NCBI GenBank assembly: GCA_030601885.1
Contig: JAUWAU010000003.1
Location: 186,001-250,000 of the forward strand
Source: Armatimonadota bacterium
GTDB taxonomy: Bacteria > Armatimonadota > Zipacnadia > JAUWAU01
Direction: 5' to 3'
Length of the DNA stretch: 64,000 bases
Part shown: piece by piece, positions 39,635-47,916 of the stretch
Numbering within the stretch: position 1 is the first letter of the stretch
Layout: each line of letters opens with the position of its first letter
Program-made: the position numbers and the translations under genes
Notes under the pieces: model-generated
What the model was told of the DNA's origin: nothing
Databases searched by the model: none
What the model saw: only the letters and a program-made list of their open reading frames with translations

Positions 39635-40894
39635 ATGAGGTCGCGGCTCGTCCCCGTTGCGATAGTGACGCTCATCCTTGTGTGGCTCACGCTTGGTGGT
39701 GTGGCCGTCTGGGAAATGACGCGCCCCCGCCCGGCGCCCACGCCGGCCATTGAGATCCAGCTTCCCGCTGTCCCCGAAGACAACGCCTACGACGATTTCG
39801 TGAGGGCCGCGATGTCGCTCACCAGGCAGCCCGAGTTCGACCCAACTGAGGATGGGCCGGTGCCTGCCGAAGACCTGGAGACGCTCGAAAACGCCGCCCC
39901 GGCGCTCGCCGAAGTCAGAGGGGCGCTCGGGAAGCCGTGTGTGGCACCGTTGAGGACCTCTCTGGCCCAGAGCCGTCCGGAACTCCGGCGCTTCCGCTGG
40001 ATCACCTATCTATTCGTGATGGAATCGAGAGATGCCAGGCTCTCGGGCCGAGCGGCCGAATGCCTACAGCCGCTGTACGACGCTCTGCGATTCGCCCAGG
40101 CGGTGGGCACTGGCGGGGACGTGATACACGGTCTCACATCGTCAGCCATGCAGAGCATCTCGCTTCGCGAACTGAGGCATGCGGTTAGATCCCGAACGCT
40201 GACAGCCAAGCAGCTCGAGGCGGTCATTGGCTTCCTGCAGCAGTTGCAGGCAACTGAGCCGCCGGTCGAACAGGTGATTGAGGCCGAGTACCAGTCGTGC
40301 AAGGCGGAGGTGTTGGCGTTCGACCGACAGTTCAAGTCCGGCGGACGCAGGCTCCCGCCGTTGATGGGCTACAATCCGCATGCACTCATCCGGAGGCTGG
40401 CGAGGGACCGCAATGACGCGCTCTCACAGACGAGCCGGCCGTATCGCGAACTGCAGCCGGCTCGGCCGGAAAAGAAGAAGAAACGCCTGCGTTTCCCGTC
40501 GCTCACTGCCGTCATGGGCGACACGATGAGCGCCACATTCGTCGTCGGGTGTCGAGCCGTTGCCAGATCGGCCAAGGGCACTTCCTCACGGCACCGCGCA
40601 ACGCAGCTCCTCGCCGCCATCGAGCTGTATCGACTCCGGCGTGGCCGGCCGCCCGCGTCGCTGGATGACCTGCGAAGCATGACGATGGAAGGCACGCAGA
40701 AGATACCAATGGTCGATCCTCTCTCAGACGAGCCGTTCATCTACAGGCGCACGGGCGACGACTACTGGCTGTATAGCGTGGGCGACAACATCAACGACGA
40801 CGGCGGGCAGCCCAGACAGCGAGGCCGGAGCGACGGCCCGGACGACGTTGTGTTTCATAAACCGGCTGCTGCCGAGACCCCAAGCGACCCCTGA
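39635..40894 (+). CDS. Membrane-anchored hypothetical protein, paralogue A of three
   Basis: A 419-residue protein with one N-terminal membrane helix (LVPVAIVTLILVWLTLGGVA) and the rest outside the cytoplasm. The mature part opens with a shared pattern LPAVPEDNAYDDFVRAA. The C-terminal ~90 residues (RATQLLAAIELYRLRRGRPP, SLDDLRS, DPLSDEPFIYRRTGDDYWLY, SVGDNINDDGG) resemble the C-terminal region of type II secretion-like pseudopilin proteins seen in Planctomycetes-type genomes. Function unknown. ATG 39635 lies eight bases after GAGGGG. Paralogues follow at 41609 and 42859. Confidence 0.72.
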   Translation: MRSRLVPVAIVTLILVWLTLGGVAVWEMTRPRPAPTPAIEIQLPAVPEDNAYDDFVRAAMSLTRQPEFDPTEDGPVPAEDLETLENAAPALAEVRGALGKPCVAPLRTSLAQSRPELRRFRWITYLFVMESRDARLSGRAAECLQPLYDALRFAQAVGTGGDVIHGLTSSAMQSISLRELRHAVRSRTLTAKQLEAVIGFLQQLQATEPPVEQVIEAEYQSCKAEVLAFDRQFKSGGRRLPPLMGYNPHALIRRLARDRNDALSQTSRPYRELQPARPEKKKKRLRFPSLTAVMGDTMSATFVVGCRAVARSAKGTSSRHRATQLLAAIELYRLRRGRPPASLDDLRSMTMEGTQKIPMVDPLSDEPFIYRRTGDDYWLYSVGDNINDDGGQPRQRGRSDGPDDVVFHKPAAAETPSDP

Positions 40895-40907
40895 CAGGGA
40901 GCTCGAT

Positions 40908-41576
40908 ATGGCCCAACGTGCCCTCATGGCCTGGAGCAGCGGAAAGGACGGCGCGCTGGCGCTGCATGAGACCCGGCAGGGCGGCGAGTATGAGGTCGCC
41001 GCCCTGCTCACCACCGTGACCGAGGGCTACGACCGCGTCAGCATGCACGGCGTGCGCCGCGAGTTGGTGGAGCGCCAGGCGGAGAGCATTGGGGTGCCGC
41101 TGGCGATCGTGTGGATTCCACGCGAATGCACGGACGAGGAGTACGCCGCCAGGATGCGGGCGGCGCTGGAAGAGCAGGCCGCGCGGGGTGTATCTTCGGT
41201 CATCTTCGGCGACGTCTTCCTGGAGGACGTCCGGCAATACCGCGAGGACAGCCTGGCCCAGGTGGGCATGCGGGCCGTGTTCCCCCTGTGGCAGCGCGAC
41301 ACGGCGGCGCTGGCGCGGCAGCTCATCGATCAGGGCTTCCGGGCCATCACGACCTGCGTGGACTCAGAGCATCTCGACCGGAGCTTCGTCGGCCGCGAGT
41401 TCGGCGATGCGTTCCTGGCCGATCTGCCCGACGGCGTCGATCCGTGCGGCGAGAACGGCGAGTATCACTCCTTCGTCTACGACGGGCCCATCTTCCGCCA
41501 GCCCGTCGCATGCACAATCGGCCAGATCGTGCTGCGAGAGGAGCGCTTCTGGTATTGCGACGTCGTGCCCGACTAG
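40908..41576 (+). CDS. Dph6/DUF71-like ATP pyrophosphatase (adenine nucleotide alpha-hydrolase)
   Basis: A 222-residue PP-loop enzyme: RALMAWSSGKDGALALHET (the SGGKD-like ATP motif), YEVAALLTTVTEGYDRVSMH, HGVRRELVERQAESIGVPL, SVIFGDVFLEDVRQYREDSL and the C-terminal NGEYHSFVYDGPIF, the diagnostic E-x-x-T/S motif of the diphthine-ammonia ligase (DUF71) family. Bacterial members do not make diphthamide; some are linked to B12 salvage or are of unknown role. ATG 40908 follows AGGGAG. It is inserted between paralogues A and B and is probably co-transcribed with them. Confidence 0.85.
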   Translation: MAQRALMAWSSGKDGALALHETRQGGEYEVAALLTTVTEGYDRVSMHGVRRELVERQAESIGVPLAIVWIPRECTDEEYAARMRAALEEQAARGVSSVIFGDVFLEDVRQYREDSLAQVGMRAVFPLWQRDTAALARQLIDQGFRAITTCVDSEHLDRSFVGREFGDAFLADLPDGVDPCGENGEYHSFVYDGPIFRQPVACTIGQIVLREERFWYCDVVPD

Positions 41577-41608
41577 AGACACGGGCACGCGATGGAGGGG
41601 GATCAGCA

Positions 41609-42862
41609 ATGAGGCTGCGTCGGATCGCTATCGGCTTGGCGGCGTTTGTGCTTGTGCTCGGCGTGCTCGCCGTGGTGCTGCGGTGGTGGGTGAAGCGGTG
41701 GATTGGGCCAGCGCCGCCGCCGATCGTCGTTGTGCTGCCTGAAGTGCCGGAGGATAACGGCTACGACGACTTTCTCAACGCCGTGAAGCTCAGCGTGAAG
41801 ACCTGGGTAGACGTTCCCCGCCGAGGCGCGCCGGTCACGGCCGAGCAGCGGGAGGCGCTGAAGCAGAACGAGGCTGCGCTGGCCGAGCTTCGGCGGGGTC
41901 TGGAGAAGGAGTGTGTGGCGCCGCGCTATCGGGCAGGTCGGTCGCTGCCGGCCGTTGGCGAGCTGTCCGCACTGCGGGAGTTCGCACGCCTCCTATCGAT
42001 TGAGTCCCGAATTGCGGAGCAGGAGGGCCGCCGCGGCGACGTGCTGCCACCCCTTGCAGATGGCCTCCGCTTCGGCGTTAAGCTCGAACGCGGTTCGGGA
42101 ATCGTACACCGCCTCTCAGCGTACGCGATCGAGGGCATGATGCTGTACCCGATGCAACTCCTGGCCGAGTCCGGCGCACTCGCCGAGGCCGACCTCGTGT
42201 CGATCATCCGGCTTCTCGCCGAGGTGGAGGCAAACGCTGCGCCGATCGAGCAGACGATAGAGGTCGAATACCGCGGGGATCTCGCGGCGCTGCCGCAACT
42301 TGCCGCCAGTGGATCTCTCGCCCCCCGCGGGCCGGGTCGTTTCCTGCGGCCGAATCCGCGAAAGACCGCGGCAATCCTCCGTGAAAACCGCGACGCAGCC
42401 GTTCGACTGGCGCGAAGGCCGTACAGCGAGGTGAAGACAGCGACGGCGGCACCAGAACAGGAGTTCTTCATGTCACCCAGCAGGGGCACGGCAGTATACA
42501 TGTCCGCTGTCTGGGATAGCGTGGTCGCGCGCGCCTTCGAGATGCGCTCGAAGCGCCGGGGAACACAGGTGCTTGCCGCGATTGAGCTGTATCGACTGCG
42601 GCATGGGAAGGTGCCGCAGTCCCTGCGGGACCTCGACGGCCTCGAGGTCCCCGGCGCGGAGCTCTGGATCACTGATCCGCTCACACAGAAGCCCTACATC
42701 TACCACGTGCAGGACGGCGATTACCTGCTCTACAGCGTCGGCAATGACCTCGTTGACGATGGAGGAGTGCCGTGGAACTGGAAGATGAAGCTGGGGGACG
42801 TCGTCTTCCACAAGCCCACCATCCAATCGGAGGCGCCAGTCCTCAGGGGCGATCAGCAATGA
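41609..42862 (+). CDS. Membrane-anchored hypothetical protein, paralogue B
   Basis: A 417-residue protein with the N-terminal anchor MRLRRIAIGLAAFVLVLGVL. It keeps the shared LPEVPEDNGYDDFLNAVKL, RGLEKECVAPR, a helical middle region (SIIRLLAEVEANAAPIEQTI) and the C-terminal TQVLAAIELYRLRHGKVPQS, DPLTQKPYIYHVQDGDYLLY, SVGNDLVDDGG. ATG 41609 lies seven bases after GGAGGGG. Its stop overlaps the start of paralogue C (ATGA). The first 42 coding bases, with eight bases upstream, are identical to those of C. Confidence 0.75.
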   Translation: MRLRRIAIGLAAFVLVLGVLAVVLRWWVKRWIGPAPPPIVVVLPEVPEDNGYDDFLNAVKLSVKTWVDVPRRGAPVTAEQREALKQNEAALAELRRGLEKECVAPRYRAGRSLPAVGELSALREFARLLSIESRIAEQEGRRGDVLPPLADGLRFGVKLERGSGIVHRLSAYAIEGMMLYPMQLLAESGALAEADLVSIIRLLAEVEANAAPIEQTIEVEYRGDLAALPQLAASGSLAPRGPGRFLRPNPRKTAAILRENRDAAVRLARRPYSEVKTATAAPEQEFFMSPSRGTAVYMSAVWDSVVARAFEMRSKRRGTQVLAAIELYRLRHGKVPQSLRDLDGLEVPGAELWITDPLTQKPYIYHVQDGDYLLYSVGNDLVDDGGVPWNWKMKLGDVVFHKPTIQSEAPVLRGDQQ

Positions 42863-44076
42863 GGCTGCGTCGGATCGCTATCGGCTTGGCGGCGTTTGTG
42901 GTCGTGTTTGGTGTGCTGGCGGTGGTGCTGCGGTGGTGGGTGAAGCGACGGATGGGGCCGCCGCCGCCACCGATCGTCGTCGTGCTGCCCGAGGTGCCGG
43001 CGGACAACGGCTACGATCTCTTCGTGAGCGCAGTGGCGATATACGTTGACACGGGCGTGGACCTCTCCACGGAGCCCGGCGTGCCGATTACGGCGGAGCA
43101 GAGGGACGCGCTGAGACAGAATGAGGAGGTCCTTGCCGAGCTTCGCCGTGGCCTCGAGAAGGAGTGCGTTGTGCCGCTCGGCTCGGTACCGGTCAGCGCG
43201 CCACCGGGGCAGGGGGGCATCGCCCGGTGGCAGGCGTTCCGGGAGCTTACACGACTGCTGGTGGTTGAATCGCGGCTGGCGAGCGACGATGGGCGCTACG
43301 CTGCGGCCGTGCCGCCGCTCCTGGATGGGCTGCGCTTTGGGGCGAAGCTCGAGGTGGGCGCCGACATCGGTGGATGGCACATCGCCCGCGCGATCCAGGC
43401 CATCCCGCTGCGCGAGCTGCGGCGGCTGGGGGAGTGCCAGCACCTCGGCGAGGCCGAGCTAGCCTGGGCCCTTCAGATTCTCGCCGAGGTCGAGGCCAAC
43501 ACGCCGCCCATAGCAGAAATCCTCGAGGCCGAGTGTCGCACCATGGCCGCCAGCGTCGGATCGCAGGCATGGGGGAGGTCAGGGCGGGTGGTGGGCCTCG
43601 ATGCCGAAACCGTGGCGGCCGCTGTGCGCGTGGAGCGGGACGAGGCCGTGCGCCTGTCGCAGAAGCCGTACGCCGAGGTGCGGGCGGCCATCGAGTCGGC
43701 GCCGAGGCGCTGGACGCTCTCCCCCAGCAAAGCACTGGCTCGGATGATAGGCCCCGGATTCCGGAAGACCGTCGCGGTTGACTTCAGGAGGCACTCCGAG
43801 CGCCACGGGACGCAGGTGCTCTTCGCCGTCGAGCTGTACCACCTGCGGCACGGGAAACTGCCGCAGTCCCTGCGCGACCTCGAATCGCTCGACATCCCCG
43901 GCGTCAAGCTCTCGATCATCGATCCCCTCACAGAGAAGCCCTACATCTACCGCATTCAGGATGGCGACTACTTCCTCTACAGCGTAGGCCCCGACCTCAC
44001 CGACCACGGCGGCGCGGAGCGCATCTACGGGACCCAAAAGCCCTGGGACGTCGTGTTCCACGCGCCCTCGAGGTAG
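42859..44076 (+). CDS. Membrane-anchored hypothetical protein, paralogue C
   Basis: A 405-residue protein: anchor MRLRRIAIGLAAFVVVFGVL, then LPEVPADNGYDLFVSAVAIY, RRGLEKECVVPLGS, IPLRELRRLGECQHLGEAEL, and C-terminal TQVLFAVELYHLRHGKLPQS, DPLTEKPYIYRIQDGDYFLY, SVGPDLTDHGG. It overlaps paralogue B by four bases and is the last gene of the plus-strand set. A strong hairpin at 44096 follows. Function unknown; the topology suggests the bulk of the protein is outside the cytoplasmic membrane. Confidence 0.75.
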   Translation: MRLRRIAIGLAAFVVVFGVLAVVLRWWVKRRMGPPPPPIVVVLPEVPADNGYDLFVSAVAIYVDTGVDLSTEPGVPITAEQRDALRQNEEVLAELRRGLEKECVVPLGSVPVSAPPGQGGIARWQAFRELTRLLVVESRLASDDGRYAAAVPPLLDGLRFGAKLEVGADIGGWHIARAIQAIPLRELRRLGECQHLGEAELAWALQILAEVEANTPPIAEILEAECRTMAASVGSQAWGRSGRVVGLDAETVAAAVRVERDEAVRLSQKPYAEVRAAIESAPRRWTLSPSKALARMIGPGFRKTVAVDFRRHSERHGTQVLFAVELYHLRHGKLPQSLRDLESLDIPGVKLSIIDPLTEKPYIYRIQDGDYFLYSVGPDLTDHGGAERIYGTQKPWDVVFHAPSR

Positions 44077-44095
44077 GCTGGGTGCCCCAAGGCAG

Positions 44096-44118
44096 CACGG
44101 GTAGCACAGCTACCCGTG
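44096..44118. terminator. CACGGGTAGC-ACA-GCTACCCGTG hairpin between convergent genes
   Basis: A perfect 10-bp stem with a three-base loop, 20 bases after the paralogue C stop and 20 bases after the dehydratase-like stop on the other strand. It is a member of the ACCCGTG repeat family, placed where a bidirectional terminator would act. There is no U-tract, so intrinsic termination is uncertain. Confidence 0.5.
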
Positions 44119-44137
44119 GCACACTGCCTCGTCCGTG

Positions 44138-45514
44138 CTATCGCCCACTGAGCATCTCCAGAAACGCCTCGACGCGGTTGCGGAGCTGCTCGGTGTCCTC
44201 GGGGCTGTAGTCGGTGTGGAGCGTGAGCATGGGGACGTTGAGGGCCTGGAGGGCATCGCGGAGCTGGTGGCTCTCGATGTCAAACAGCGCGCACATGCGC
44301 AGGTTGTGGTACACGACGCCGTCGATGCCGAGGTCCTCGATGTAACCCTCGATCTTGTTGATCCGGTCGGCACTATCCGTGAAGCAGGGGCACACCGACG
44401 GCAGCAGGTACTTCTCCGCCACGGCCTGCATCATCGCCCGCATTGACCATTCGCTCGGCACGACCGGCTGATTGAGCCGCTGCGTGCTCGAACACAAGTC
44501 GTCGGCCGCGATCACGGCGCCCGACTGCTCGATGATGCGCGCGAGCTTGAAGTTCGGGTAGATCAGCGGCGCACCGGTGAGGAGCAGCCGCGGGGCGGCA
44601 TTGGTTTGGATGGAGGCGTTTCCGTCCTGCGGCCATCTTCCGGTAGGTGCCACGGGTCGCTCGGTACCCGTGCCGTCTTGGCACTGAGGCCCACCGGTTG
44701 ACAAGCAACCCGTGCCACCCGTCGATCCGTGTTGTAGGGCGGGGCGCCTGTCTGAAGCGGTCCCTGTGCCTTCGGCCGGGACCCCGTACGGGGCATCCCG
44801 TACGGGATCTCCCGCCGTCGCTAAAGCTATGGCGGACCGGGGACCGTGCCCCGCCAGGCCTGGCTGCGCGCCCTCACAGAGCTTCGTCACCTCATCCGTC
44901 CACCGGCCTATGTCATCGTGGAAGCTGGCGCCGGCCACATAGAGCGCCTCTTCGCCGGTCACGAGGGGCGGATCGCTCTGCCACAGCTGCAGGAAGCGCC
45001 GGAAGGTCTGCTGGCGCGCGTTCAGCAGCTCGATGGCCTCGCGCAGTCCCCGCCTGTTTATGCTCGTGCCCGTGAGCTCCTCCAGTTTGGTCTTGAAGCG
45101 TTCCACCTCGCTCAACCACAACGCCTTGCCGGCGTCAACATCCTTCGCCGGGGGCAACAGCATGGTGTGCACCGGCACGAAGCGAGACACCATGTCGGCG
45201 AGCTTCTTCTTGGCATCGCACGACGTCGGCACGACGAGCAGATCGATGCGGCCGAACACCCCTTGCGCCTCGCGTATGAGACCCAGGGCGGACTTCGCCG
45301 CCGAGCACACATCGCGCGGGAAGATGTCCTCGACCGAGTCGCTGGCGTCGTGGTCGCCCGCGCACAGGCGAAGGGGGACCGCCCCGGCGGCCACGATCAG
45401 CTCCTCGGGCACGAAGTTGCACAGCGTGCCGACGATGGGCCCATCGTGGGCGGCGAGCTCACGGGCGCGCCCGTCTGAGGACAGGATGCTTCGAAAGTAA
45501 CTGATATCAGCCAT
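44138..45514 (-). CDS. 2-hydroxyacyl-CoA dehydratase / double-cubane-cluster-type protein with an in-frame repeat insertion
   Basis: A 458-residue cytosolic iron-sulfur protein of the HgdB/BcrC/double-cubane family. Family segments are clear: GTLCNFVPEELIVAAGAVPL RL, FPRDVCSAAKSALGLI, IDLLVVPTSCDAKKKLADMV, TGEEALYVAG, LLLTGAPLIYPNFKLARII, and LLPSVCPCFTDSADRINKIE, whose cysteines could bind the cluster. About 80-85 residues (roughly 225-305; GLAGHGPRSAIALATAGDPV to TERPVAPTGRWPQDG) are not conserved and are encoded by dispersed repeat DNA; without them the protein would be the usual ~375. Its ATPase activator is encoded seven genes upstream at 50297-51187. Substrate unknown. Confidence 0.8.
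   Translation of the reverse strand: MADISYFRSILSSDGRARELAAHDGPIVGTLCNFVPEELIVAAGAVPLRLCAGDHDASDSVEDIFPRDVCSAAKSALGLIREAQGVFGRIDLLVVPTSCDAKKKLADMVSRFVPVHTMLLPPAKDVDAGKALWLSEVERFKTKLEELTGTSINRRGLREAIELLNARQQTFRRFLQLWQSDPPLVTGEEALYVAGASFHDDIGRWTDEVTKLCEGAQPGLAGHGPRSAIALATAGDPVRDAPYGVPAEGTGTASDRRPALQHGSTGGTGCLSTGGPQCQDGTGTERPVAPTGRWPQDGNASIQTNAAPRLLLTGAPLIYPNFKLARIIEQSGAVIAADDLCSSTQRLNQPVVPSEWSMRAMMQAVAEKYLLPSVCPCFTDSADRINKIEGYIEDLGIDGVVYHNLRMCALFDIESHQLRDALQALNVPMLTLHTDYSPEDTEQLRNRVEAFLEMLSGR
44640..44860. repeat. Repeat mosaic inserted in frame in the dehydratase-like gene
   Basis: The segment contains GTGCCACGGGTCGC, GGTACCCGTGCC, ACAAGCAACCCGTGCCACCC, GTAGGGCGGGG and the palindromes CCCCGTACGGGG and ATCCCGTACGGGAT. 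The first three match the ACCCGTGCCAC family at 11494, 48560 and 50268. Its length leaves the reading frame open with no stop. Confidence 0.7.
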
Positions 45515-45516
45515 GA

Positions 45517-45634
45517 TGTAGTGGTCAGTGGTCAGCTCAAGACAGCGGCAAAAATGGCGCAGGGCAACAAGAACCGCGAACTCGTATTGTGATGGTCGTC
45601 TTCTCCTTTTCCCTTTGCCCTTTCTCCTTGCCGT
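45517..45634. repeat. AGTGGTC heptamers and pyrimidine tract in a short gap
   Basis: TAGTGGTCAGTGGTCAGCTC (45519-45538) lies immediately upstream of the dehydratase-like start; CTTCTCCTTTTCCCTTTGCC and TTTCTCC follow. These are two of the repeat families seen elsewhere. No gene is present in the gap. Confidence 0.6.
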
Positions 45635-46630
45635 TCACGACCGCGCCACCCGCAGACCCACAAGCTTCGCCTCGAGGCAGTCTTTCTCCGGGCACGACTC
45701 CACGCAGCGCAGGCACAGCGTGCAGTCGGCGTCGGTCACGATGCGCCTCTCGCGCTCCCGGTACACGCGCTCGATATCGAGCGGGCACACGCGCTCGCAC
45801 GTGCCGCAGAAGCTGCACCGAGGCACGCGCTTCTCCAGCGTAAACAACGCCCCGCGGTTGAAGTACGACATGAAGGCGCCGACGGCACAGACGCGGCACC
45901 AAAGCCGCGGAACCAAAAAGCCGGCGAAGAAGAAGCCCAGGAAGAGCCAGCCGACGATGGTCATGAAGATGGTGATGCCGTTGGTGGTGTCGTACCAACA
46001 GGGATTAACACCACCGAGGAGCGGGAAGGCGAGCCTGGCCGGGCAGATCTGGCAGTAGACGAGGTACAGAGCGTCGTTGACGCCGGATGCGCCCAGTGCC
46101 GGGAGTACAATGAGCGCTGAGATCCCAAGGCTGATAATGAGCAGGAACTGCGCCAGGTTGCCGAAGAAGCGATTGAGCGAGCGCGGTACCCGGAGCGCGG
46201 CGCCGCCGAAGAGCTTCCGCACGCCGTTCATGAAGTCCGTCATCGCCCCCAGCGGACAGATCCAGCCGCACCACGCCCTGCCGAAAAGGAAGACGACGGC
46301 GACGAAGAGCAGGATGTGCGGCAGCAGTATCTTCAGCGAGGTCTTCCAGGTGATGTTCTCGGACAGGAAGTGAAGGAAGCACCCTTTGAAGAGGCCGCCC
46401 CGGGCCGTGAACCGGCAGGCGAGCATGGGCGGGTACAGCTCGATGACGGACTGCTGGCCGGACACCCAGAGGATGCGGTCCTCGGCGTACAGCGTCGTGC
46501 GCGGCTCGCCGGGCTCGATCCTGGGGAACAGCTCGATCTGATGCGGCGTCCAGATAAAGGCGCCGTACAGCAGCAGGCCGAAGCAGGCCACCTGCACCAG
46601 CCGTCGAATGCGCGTGATCCTGGGGTTCAT
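45635..46630 (-). CDS. NapH/CcoG-like membrane ferredoxin (4Fe-4S)
   Basis: A 331-residue inner-membrane electron carrier. Five or so membrane helices (LVQVACFGLLLYGAFIW, LLPHILLFVAVVFLFG) include the signature RAWCGWICPLGAMTDFMNGV, typical of NapH, NosR and CcoG. LYLVYCQICPARLAFP and RLWCRVCAVGAF add more cysteine pairs. At the C-terminus two classical cluster motifs, CSFCGTCERVCP and CTLCLRCVESCP, bind [4Fe-4S]. Such proteins move electrons from quinol to soluble iron-sulfur partners. Position between the dehydratase-like gene and DUF6599 suggests it feeds the ATPase/dehydratase pair, which is an inference. Confidence 0.87.
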   Translation of the reverse strand: MNPRITRIRRLVQVACFGLLLYGAFIWTPHQIELFPRIEPGEPRTTLYAEDRILWVSGQQSVIELYPPMLACRFTARGGLFKGCFLHFLSENITWKTSLKILLPHILLFVAVVFLFGRAWCGWICPLGAMTDFMNGVRKLFGGAALRVPRSLNRFFGNLAQFLLIISLGISALIVLPALGASGVNDALYLVYCQICPARLAFPLLGGVNPCWYDTTNGITIFMTIVGWLFLGFFFAGFLVPRLWCRVCAVGAFMSYFNRGALFTLEKRVPRCSFCGTCERVCPLDIERVYRERERRIVTDADCTLCLRCVESCPEKDCLEAKLVGLRVARS

Positions 46631-46696
46631 TCCTTGTGGGGCTCCGCCTCGCGTGGGGCCGGCATTCTCGCCCGCCGCGCGTCCCGGCAGGGAAAT

Positions 46697-46718
46697 CGCG
46701 GGCTTAGAAAAGCCCGCG
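46697..46718. repeat. CGCGGGCTT-AGAA-AAGCCCGCG hairpin
   Basis: A perfect 9-bp stem with a four-base loop followed by CTACGCGGGG, in the 169-base gap between the DUF6599 and NapH-like genes. It is a member of the family also at 61172-61191 (CTCGGGCT TTCT AGCCCGAG). It could attenuate or stabilise the transcript between the two genes. Confidence 0.6.
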
Positions 46719-46799
46719 CTACGCGGGGGAGGTAGTACAGAGATAGAACGGGCGCCGCAATGCGTGCCCGGCGAATCTCCTTAGTATACCCCTGGCACA

Positions 46800-47813
46800 C
46801 TACGGCACGGCACCGCCGCAGCACGGCGTCTTGGCGCAGCACGGTTTCGGACAACCCTCTGCTCCCGAGCAGCACCCACCGCAGGCCTGACACGCGTCAG
46901 CGGCGCCCGACCCGATATACGCCTCGACCAAACCAAGCACGGTGTGGCACTGGTCGGTGCTGGTCGCCTCGAAGCAGATGCCCAGCAGCGGCGCGCCGCT
47001 GCGGCTGCTTAGCTTCTTGATCCCGGTGTACGTGCCCTCCGGTACGCGCTCGCCTCGAAACACATCGGCGGCCGTCGTGGCGTCGCCGGGGAATATCGTC
47101 CGGCAAAAGCCCGCCCACGCCTCGTCGCGCACCGACTCTGAGGGGTAGCGTATCACCACCAGCTTGATGGCCTTCGCCCCGCTCGTGCAGTCGGCGAGCA
47201 CGCACTCCGTCTCGTCCGACAGCTCGAGTATGTTCTCGGTGGAGACGTAGTAGAAGTTGTTGAGGTTGGCGTCGCGGTGGAAGTAGCCGATGTTGGTCGG
47301 CTTGAGCGCCGGCGGCAATACGGCTCTGATGAAGGGAGAGGCCGGGCCGCCGTCGCCGAGGGCTGGCAGGATGCGAGTGGCGAGGAGCGCAATATCGGGT
47401 CGCGCATCCTGGGCGCGCTGCTTCTCGTAGATCTTGGTGAAGTATCGCCCCTGCCAGAAGCACAGCTCTCCGTACCCGTAGCGACCGGCCTGAGCCAGCA
47501 GCACCGGCTTGCCCGCGGTTATGTTGGTGAACATCCCGAAGGCCTCGGCCGGCGAGCCCAGGTCGTACGCCTCGACCACGAGCGCCTTCCCGTCGCGCTC
47601 GTAGACGGCGTGGTGCATGCAGCGGAAGCCGTACGTCATGTAGATGTCCGCCTCGCCGTCCATGTAGTCATAGATACTGCGCGCATCGAAGGTTTCCGGA
47701 CCTTTGGCGAGGCGCCATCCTCGGACATCCACCGGGAAGGCTCCCTGGGGCGGCGCCGGCACAGACGCCGTGGGCAGCGCTGCCAGGACGAGCAATTGTG
47801 CGAGAGTATGCAC
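46800..47813 (-). CDS. Secreted DUF6599-like protein with cysteine-rich tail
   Basis: A 337-residue protein with a short signal peptide (MHTLAQLLVLAALPTASVPA). The body matches the DUF6599 type: GWRLAKGPETFDARSIYDYM, DGEADIYMTYGFRCMHHAVY, VVEAYDLGSPAEAFGMFTN, FWQGRYFTKIYEK. The function of the family is unknown. The last ~31 residues contain nine cysteines (ADACQACGGCCSG, CPKPCCAKTPCCGG), which looks like a metal-binding or cluster-forming tail. GTG 47813 follows GAGGGG by 11 bases. It lies between the SafE-like and NapH-like genes. Confidence 0.72.
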   Translation of the reverse strand: MHTLAQLLVLAALPTASVPAPPQGAFPVDVRGWRLAKGPETFDARSIYDYMDGEADIYMTYGFRCMHHAVYERDGKALVVEAYDLGSPAEAFGMFTNITAGKPVLLAQAGRYGYGELCFWQGRYFTKIYEKQRAQDARPDIALLATRILPALGDGGPASPFIRAVLPPALKPTNIGYFHRDANLNNFYYVSTENILELSDETECVLADCTSGAKAIKLVVIRYPSESVRDEAWAGFCRTIFPGDATTAADVFRGERVPEGTYTGIKKLSSRSGAPLLGICFEATSTDQCHTVLGLVEAYIGSGAADACQACGGCCSGAEGCPKPCCAKTPCCGGAVP

Positions 47814-47916
47814 GAGCCATCACACCCCTCTTCGTCGTGTCAAACCGCCGGTCGCTATGCGCTGCAGGCACCGCCCCGCGGCGATGGGAAGTGCCAACTC
47901 GTTATCGTCTCTTGGG

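Noticed and set aside
41111..41608. N-terminal extension of paralogue B covering the Dph6-like gene
   Set aside because: It is a shifted frame of the Dph6-like gene; ATG 41609 has GGAGGGG upstream and matches the start of paralogue C.
44640..44860. Insertion in the dehydratase-like gene considered as an intein or intron
   Set aside because: No intein splicing motifs (Cys/Ser start, HN end) and no intron secondary-structure landmarks; it is made of modules that occur elsewhere as plain repeats.
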